From positions 626,641 through 690,640 of the forward strand of contig NZ_BMIC01000001.1 in assembly GCF_014641635.1 (NCBI RefSeq): a DNA stretch of 64,000 nucleotides, read 5' to 3'. Both the position numbers and the translations under genes were made by a program. This document shows positions 59,022 to 64,000 of this stretch, piece by piece (positions within the stretch are counted from its first letter, which is position 1; the number at the start of each line of letters is the position of its first letter). The stretch comes from Aquaticitalea lipolytica. Lineage in GTDB: Bacteria; Bacteroidota; Bacteroidia; Flavobacteriales; Flavobacteriaceae. Below the pieces are notes generated by a model, which did no database searches, was not told the DNA's origin, and saw only the letters and a program-made list of their open reading frames with translations.

Positions 59022-59996
59022 ATGAAAAAAAATATTGCCATAATAATGGGAGGCTATTCAAGTGAATATGAAATCTCTTTAAAAAGCGGTCAAGTAGTTT
59101 TTGAAACTCTCGATGCTTCAAAATACAATGCATACAAAGTTCACATCTTTAAAAATAAATGGGTATATGTTGATGCTAATGATAATGAATATCCTATTGA
59201 CAAAAACGACTTTTCTGTAACTGTAAATGGTAATAAAACAACTTTTGATTGTATTTTTAACGCCATTCATGGTACTCCTGGAGAAGATGGTTATATGCAA
59301 GGCTATTTAGAATTGCTAAACATTCCTCACACAAGTTGTGGCATGTATCAAGCTTCGTTAACCTTTAACAAGCGTGATTGTTTAAGCACATTGAAACCTT
59401 ACGGAATTAAAACTGCAACTTCTTATTACATTAATCTTGGTGATACAGTTAATGAAACAGCAATTGTTGAAAAAGTAGGTTTGCCATGTTTTGTAAAAGC
59501 CAATAAGGCTGGAAGTAGTTTTGGAATTACTAAAGTGTACAAAAAAGAAGACTTAAAAAATGCTTTAGAAGTAGCCTTTAAAGAAGATGATGAAGTGATT
59601 ATTGAATCTTTTTTAGATGGTACTGAAGTATCGGTTGGTGTTATAACTTACAAAGGCGAGGTAATTGTTTTGCCAATTACAGAAATAGTTAGCAACAACG
59701 ATTTTTTTGATTACAAAGCCAAATATCTTGGCGAATCGCAAGAAATAACACCTGCAAGATTAAGTAAAGTACAAGAAGAAAAAGTAAATAGTGTTGCTAA
59801 AAAGGTGTATGAAGTTTTAAAAATGAAAGGCTTTAGCAGAAGTGAATATATTTTTAAAGATGGTGAACCTCATCTTTTAGAAGTAAATACTGTGCCTGGA
59901 CTTACAAAAGCAAGTATTTTACCTCAACAAGCTGCTGCTGCAGGAATTAGTTTAGTTGAATTGTTTAGCAATGCAATTGAAGAGGCTTTGAAATAA
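59022..59996 (+). CDS. ddl: D-alanine--D-alanine ligase
   Basis: 324 residues, ATP-grasp. Ligase motifs: KKNIAIIMGGYSSEYEISLKSG, FNAIHGTPGEDGYMQGYLELLNIPHTSCG, PCFVKANKAGSSFGITKV, IIESFLDGTEVSVGV, and MKGFSRSEYIFKDGEPHLLEVNTVPGLTKASI. It makes the D-Ala-D-Ala end of peptidoglycan precursors. Typical length. Followed after 18 bp by coaD. Confidence 0.97.
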   Translation: MKKNIAIIMGGYSSEYEISLKSGQVVFETLDASKYNAYKVHIFKNKWVYVDANDNEYPIDKNDFSVTVNGNKTTFDCIFNAIHGTPGEDGYMQGYLELLNIPHTSCGMYQASLTFNKRDCLSTLKPYGIKTATSYYINLGDTVNETAIVEKVGLPCFVKANKAGSSFGITKVYKKEDLKNALEVAFKEDDEVIIESFLDGTEVSVGVITYKGEVIVLPITEIVSNNDFFDYKAKYLGESQEITPARLSKVQEEKVNSVAKKVYEVLKMKGFSRSEYIFKDGEPHLLEVNTVPGLTKASILPQQAAAAGISLVELFSNAIEEALK

Positions 59997-60014
59997 ATTA
60001 TGTAATTTTAAATT

Positions 60015-60470
60015 ATGAAAAGAGCATTATTTCCAGGGTCGTTTGACCCAATTACGTTAGGACATTACGACATTATAAAACGTGGTATCCATCTTTTTGA
60101 TGAAGTAGTTGTAGCTATTGGTATAAATGCCGACAAAAACTATATGTTTTCTTTAAAAGAACGCCAACAGTTTATTGAAGAAGCTTTTAAAGATGAGCCG
60201 AAAGTAAAAGTGGTTACCTACGAAGGATTAACAATAGATTTTTGTAAAAAAATAGATGCTCAATTCATTCTTAGAGGCCTTCGCAATCCTGCAGATTTTG
60301 AGTTTGAAAAGGCTATTGCTCATACTAACCGAAAGCTGTCTAAAATAGAAACTGTGTTTTTATTAACTGCTGCTAGAACTTCATATATTTCGTCATCAAT
60401 TGTTAGAGACGTAATAAGGAATAATGGCGATTATACTGTTTTAGTACCAGAAAGTGTAAAAACTAAATAA
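60015..60470 (+). CDS. coaD: Phosphopantetheine adenylyltransferase
   Basis: 151 residues. LFPGSFDPITLGHYDIIKRG (the nucleotide-binding T/HxGH motif, about 10-17), KERQQFIEEAF, FILRGLRNPADFEFE and RTSYISSSIVRDVI. Adenylates 4'-phosphopantetheine in CoA biosynthesis. Its stop overlaps the convergent response-regulator stop by 8 bp. Confidence 0.97.
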   Translation: MKRALFPGSFDPITLGHYDIIKRGIHLFDEVVVAIGINADKNYMFSLKERQQFIEEAFKDEPKVKVVTYEGLTIDFCKKIDAQFILRGLRNPADFEFEKAIAHTNRKLSKIETVFLLTAARTSYISSSIVRDVIRNNGDYTVLVPESVKTK

Positions 60471-61113
60471 GTTTATTCCTTTTCGCTTTTTGTACAGCTT
60501 CCAGCTTATTATGCACTTGTAGTTTTCTGTAAATATTTTCTATATGCTTACGAACAGTACCAGAGGACAATATTAAATTTTCGGCAATTTTATTGTAATT
60601 TAAACCTTTGCTTAATTGTTCTAAAACATCGATTTCTCTTGCTGTTAATTGTATATCTTCCTTATCTTCTTTATTTTGAATTGTAATTGGGTTACGAAGT
60701 AGCTTTAATGTTTTTAACGCTATAGAAGGGTTCATTGCAGCACCTCCATTTAACGTTTCAATAATACCATCGTGTAAATCTTTGGCATTAATTTCTTTAA
60801 GTAAATAACCATCTGCTCCAGCTTTAATGGCATTAAAAATATTCTCATCATTATCAAAAACAGTGAGCATGATAATTTTAATATGAGGATATTTTTGCTT
60901 GACAATTTCGGTAGTTTCAATTCCGTTTAACACTGGCATTTCAATATCCATTAAAATTAAATCGAGATTAGAATTATCTTCTAATTGTGTTAATAAATCT
61001 GATCCGTTTATCGCTGAAAATTTAAAACTTAAATCTTCAAAAAAAGACAACTTCTCTTTAACCGTGTGAATTAAAAATGAATTATCGTCAACGATAGCTA
61101 TTTTGATGTTCAT
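60463..61113 (-). CDS. NarL/FixJ-family response regulator
   Basis: 216 residues. Receiver: KIAIVDDNSFLI, phospho-acceptor in LDLILMDIEMPVLNG (Asp near 54) and IIMLTVFDNDENIFNAIKAGADGYLLKE (Lys switch). LuxR-type helix-turn-helix: LTAREIDVLEQLSKGLNYNKIAENLILSSGTVRKHIENIYRKL. The partner kinases are the tandem genes upstream on the same strand (53-bp gap to the first). Confidence 0.96.
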   Translation of the reverse strand: MNIKIAIVDDNSFLIHTVKEKLSFFEDLSFKFSAINGSDLLTQLEDNSNLDLILMDIEMPVLNGIETTEIVKQKYPHIKIIMLTVFDNDENIFNAIKAGADGYLLKEINAKDLHDGIIETLNGGAAMNPSIALKTLKLLRNPITIQNKEDKEDIQLTAREIDVLEQLSKGLNYNKIAENLILSSGTVRKHIENIYRKLQVHNKLEAVQKAKRNKLI

Positions 61114-61166
61114 TGCAAATCTGTTTACATGACCAAGTTACTAATTTACAATTGAATGTATATACG

Positions 61167-63068
61167 CTATTTGTCGTATTTTTTATTAATTGGTAATAGC
61201 ACCTTAACTTCTGTTCCTACTTCTAACTTTGATTCAATTTTTAGCTGAGCACCAATCTCTTGGGCTCTTTTTTTCATATTGTTAATTCCGTTGCCCATCA
61301 CAACCGTTTTTTCATCAAATCCTTTTCCTTTGTCTAAAATTGAAATTTCTAATTCTTCATTTATGCCTTTAAACTGAACACTTATGGAAGTAGCATCTGC
61401 ATATTTTAAAGCATTGTGTATGGCTTCTTGTATAATGCGATAAATGTTCATTCCCTCAACAGATGTAAAGGTTAATTGGTTTGGCAATGACTTATCTGCA
61501 ATAAAACTAAAATTTACAACTTCTGAAGCTGAATTAGCTTTATCAATAAAATTTGAAATTCGAGACTGTAAATCATCAAGCGTAATTTCATTTTTATTCA
61601 TTGCCCAAATGGTATCTCTTAACTCATAAATAGTTGTTGTTGTAAACTCACTTATACCTTTCAATTTATCACTTAACTTGGCTGGAAGTTTAAATCCATA
61701 TTTTAAATTATCTAAGGATGAAATAATAAATGTAAGTTGTGCTCCAATATTATCGTGTAAATCGCGACTTATTCTTAATCGCTGTTCTTGCAAGCGATTT
61801 TGAGTTTCAATTTTTAGTAAAGCATCTTTAAGTTCATTTTCTTTTTGTAGCTGACGATTTTTAAGTTTTTGTTGATTATAAAAAAGAAAGCCTAATAATG
61901 ACAATGCTATTGCAAGGCCTATTAATCCTAATATGTAACTGTTTTTTTTATTTAAATTCAGTTCGTTTTCAGCTAAATCAGCACGTTGTGATAAAATCTC
62001 TTTTTCTTTCTTTTCGGTTTGATACTCTATTTCTAGTTTGGCAACCTTAGCGTTTGTATCAAAATTTAAAATACTGTCTTTAAAAGTTGAATACTCTTTA
62101 AAATACTTTAGCGCAGTTTTTGTATCATTTTTAGCCTCATAATATTGAGAATACATATGCAAAGCAGTTTCAATATCGACTGCTGTTTTAGATTGGTTAG
62201 CAAAATAATAAGCACTATCAATAAATATTTTTGATTCGTCTACTCTACTGTTTTCAATTAAAACTTGTGCTATATTGTTATAACTTGTACCTACTCCAGC
62301 AAAATTTCCTATAGATTTTTCAATCATTGCAGATTGCTTAAAGTATACCAAAGCCGAATCAATTTTTTGCATGTAATAAAATACGGCTCCCACATTATTG
62401 GCTGATTCTGCAATGCCTTTTTTGTCTTTTAATTCTTTTTCAATTTTTAGAGAGTATTTAAAATATTGCAATGCCTTTTCTAAATCACCATCATTGGCAT
62501 AAATGATTGCAATATTGTTATACACTTTAGAGATTCCTTTTTTATCCTTAAGCGATTCAAATACTACTTTAGACTTTAAATGATATTCAATAGCTTTATC
62601 ATTTATCCCTAAAAAACTATATACCATTCCAATATTATCGCTAACAGTTGCTTGCTTATTTAAGTCTTTTTTAGCTTCATAAATTTTTAAAGCTGCTAAA
62701 TAGTTTTTTAATGCGTCTTCATATAATCCTAAACCTCTATTACATCTTCCTATATTGTTTAATGCAGATGCCATTAGTATAGAGTCTTTAGTTTTTGATA
62801 ATGCTTCTTGCGATAGTAATTTTGCCTTTTCAAATTCTCCTAAATCAACATATACAATACCCAAATAATTTTTTGAAGTATAATATTCATGAGTATCGTT
62901 TTTTGATTGCGCAATTTTTGCTGCTTTTTCAAGTAAAAGAATTGCTTTATTTGGATTTTCTTTATAAAATGCCATTGCAGAATCATTTAATTGTCCTGCA
63001 GTGTGTTGCGAATAAAAAGGCTCTATAAAAAATAAGTTAAGAAGTATAAATAGAAAATAATTTTTCAT
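61167..63068 (-). CDS. TPR-containing sensor histidine kinase (HisKA_3 type), copy 1
   Basis: 633 residues. Signal sequence, about six TPR repeats in the periplasmic region (blocks such as LNNIGRCNRGLGLYEDALKNYLAALKIYE and YNNIAIIYANDGDLEKALQYFKYSLKIE), a membrane helix (SYILGLIGLAIALSLLGFLFYN), a coiled coil, and the HisKA_3 dimerisation domain RLRISRDLHDNIGAQLTFIISSLDNL with phospho-His. ATPase domain GEGINNMKKRAQEIG-type (VVMGNGINNMKKRAQ). It phosphorylates the response regulator at 60463. The next gene is a paralogue. Confidence 0.95.
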   Translation of the reverse strand: MKNYFLFILLNLFFIEPFYSQHTAGQLNDSAMAFYKENPNKAILLLEKAAKIAQSKNDTHEYYTSKNYLGIVYVDLGEFEKAKLLSQEALSKTKDSILMASALNNIGRCNRGLGLYEDALKNYLAALKIYEAKKDLNKQATVSDNIGMVYSFLGINDKAIEYHLKSKVVFESLKDKKGISKVYNNIAIIYANDGDLEKALQYFKYSLKIEKELKDKKGIAESANNVGAVFYYMQKIDSALVYFKQSAMIEKSIGNFAGVGTSYNNIAQVLIENSRVDESKIFIDSAYYFANQSKTAVDIETALHMYSQYYEAKNDTKTALKYFKEYSTFKDSILNFDTNAKVAKLEIEYQTEKKEKEILSQRADLAENELNLNKKNSYILGLIGLAIALSLLGFLFYNQQKLKNRQLQKENELKDALLKIETQNRLQEQRLRISRDLHDNIGAQLTFIISSLDNLKYGFKLPAKLSDKLKGISEFTTTTIYELRDTIWAMNKNEITLDDLQSRISNFIDKANSASEVVNFSFIADKSLPNQLTFTSVEGMNIYRIIQEAIHNALKYADATSISVQFKGINEELEISILDKGKGFDEKTVVMGNGINNMKKRAQEIGAQLKIESKLEVGTEVKVLLPINKKYDK

Positions 63069-63125
63069 AAGAGTTTAGATTAATAGCAATATGAAAATAC
63101 TACTTTTTTTATTGTAAATTACTTT

Positions 63126-64000
63126 TTAAAGTATGGCTATTACTTTAGTTCCTTTGTTTTCTTCAGACACTATTACTAGCTCACCTCCTATTTCATTGAT
63201 TCGCTTTTGCATGTTTAGTAAACCATTACCTTTTTTAGTAGTTTGTAAATTAAACCCTTTACCATTATCACTTATTTCGAATTGAAGTTGTTGATTTACA
63301 TAGCCAATGTTTACCTTTATTTGGTTAGGTTTAGCGTGTTTTAAACTGTTATGAATAGCTTCCTGAATTATTCTATGAATATTCATGCCTTCAACTGAAG
63401 AGAATTTTCTTGTAGTATCTACATTATCATCAACTATAAATGAAAATTCTATTTTATCGTCAGACAAATGTGCTTTATCTATATAATTTGAAATACGTGT
63501 TTGCAAATCTTCAAAAGTAATTTCACTTTTATTCATTGCCCAAATGGTATCACGTAATTCATAAATTGTTGCTGATGTAAAACTACTTATGTCATCTAAC
63601 TTTTTATTGAGCTTTTCGTCTTTTATATCAAAGCCGTATTTTAAGTTATCTATTGAGGAAATAATGAAAGTAAGCTGTGCTCCAATATTATCGTGTAAAT
63701 CTCTACTAATACGCAAACGCTGCTCTTGTAATCGGCTTTGGGTTTCTATTTTTAGTAAGGCATCTTTAAGCTCATTCTCTTTTTGTAGCTGATGATTTTT
63801 TAGTTTCTGTTGATTATAAAACAAATAGCCAATAAAACCTAAAATAAGCGCCAACCCTAACAATCCATACAACTGATAGTCGCGCTTTTGTATTGTTAAG
63901 TTTTTTTCTGCAAGTTCGGCACGTTGCGTTAAGATTTCACGTTCTTTATCTGCTGTTTTATAACGCTCACCCATTTCGGCAATTTGTCGCGTTTTAGTCT
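63126..64000 (-). CDS. TPR-type sensor histidine kinase, copy 2 (cut by window end)
   Basis: At least 291 residues are visible; the reading frame continues past the window edge (TKTRQIAEMGERYKTADKEREIL), so the N-terminal TPR part is missing. Visible parts: the membrane helix LYGLLGLALILGFIGYLFYN, coiled coil, HisKA_3 RLRISRDLHDNIGAQLTFIISSIDNL, and the ATPase domain KKGNGLLNMQKRINEIGG. It is about half identical to copy 1 in this region, a tandem duplicate. Both may drive the single response regulator. Confidence 0.93.
   Translation of the reverse strand, partial: TKTRQIAEMGERYKTADKEREILTQRAELAEKNLTIQKRDYQLYGLLGLALILGFIGYLFYNQQKLKNHQLQKENELKDALLKIETQSRLQEQRLRISRDLHDNIGAQLTFIISSIDNLKYGFDIKDEKLNKKLDDISSFTSATIYELRDTIWAMNKSEITFEDLQTRISNYIDKAHLSDDKIEFSFIVDDNVDTTRKFSSVEGMNIHRIIQEAIHNSLKHAKPNQIKVNIGYVNQQLQFEISDNGKGFNLQTTKKGNGLLNMQKRINEIGGELVIVSEENKGTKVIAIL

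Noticed and set aside
1-64000. Transfer RNA genes
   Set aside because: I saw no complete cloverleaf besides the tRNA-like part of tmRNA; a covariance search could still find one that I missed.

Overview
The window looks like a chromosomal stretch of a marine-type Flavobacteriaceae (Bacteroidota). The evidence is the low GC, the TTTG-N19-TAnnTTTG promoters with few Shine-Dalgarno sequences, a type IX secretion (T9SS) C-terminal sorting domain, an ECF sigma/FecR/STN-TonB receptor triad, the small ribosomal protein Thx, a tmRNA tag reading GENNYALAA, and O-antigen translocase, WxcM-like and sulfatase-like proteins of Bacteroidota type. I see no insertion sequence, prophage, CRISPR array, rRNA or tRNA gene.

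Layout. 1-12950: surface polysaccharide locus with glycosyltransferases, an FdtA-like ketoisomerase, a DegT aminotransferase, a FemAB-like acyltransferase with an odd start, two tandem flippases, two tandem membrane sulfatase-like enzymes and a methyltransferase. 13016-22720: housekeeping and mixed genes (typA, kdsA) plus a small regulon in which two operons carry the same ACTTTG-N5-CAAAGTACTTT operator next to a winged-helix regulator; the second operon begins with a Coq4-like gene. 22762-23327: promoter, structured leader, tmRNA and terminator. 23329-32080: sigma/anti-sigma/TonB receptor operon, divergent secreted acidic proteins, and an envelope operon (T9SS cargo, beta-barrel, mono-haem lipoprotein, YceI). 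32170-38969: periplasmic thiol and rhodanese genes (DsbD, TlpA-like), then MarR-YceI.

39049-45878 is a complete trpEGDCFBA operon. Its leader peptide has three consecutive Trp codons, followed by a terminator hairpin and a mutually exclusive antiterminator pairing, so it is a textbook attenuator. The distal half is invaded by four copies of a 60-80 bp palindromic repeat with TGTC...GACA ends. One copy sits in frame inside trpF and is translated; another supplies the last residues and stop codon of trpF. A different GC-rich element with the same end architecture lies at 49774-49851.

45902-52263: acetyltransferases, a GNAT-nitrilase fusion, VF530, a DEAD-box helicase and a cupin-like Tat protein. 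52342-55036 is the most unusual segment. Three orphan genes in the same orientation are separated by conserved structured repeats of about 131-133 bp ending in GTTAGCT, and the whole is bracketed by a perfect 12-bp inverted repeat. It resembles a gene-cassette array without an integrase. 55041-64000: a UDG-like protein, Thx, YaaA, RluD-like, PASTA, Ddl, CoaD, and a NarL-type response regulator with two tandem TPR histidine kinases, the second cut by the window end.
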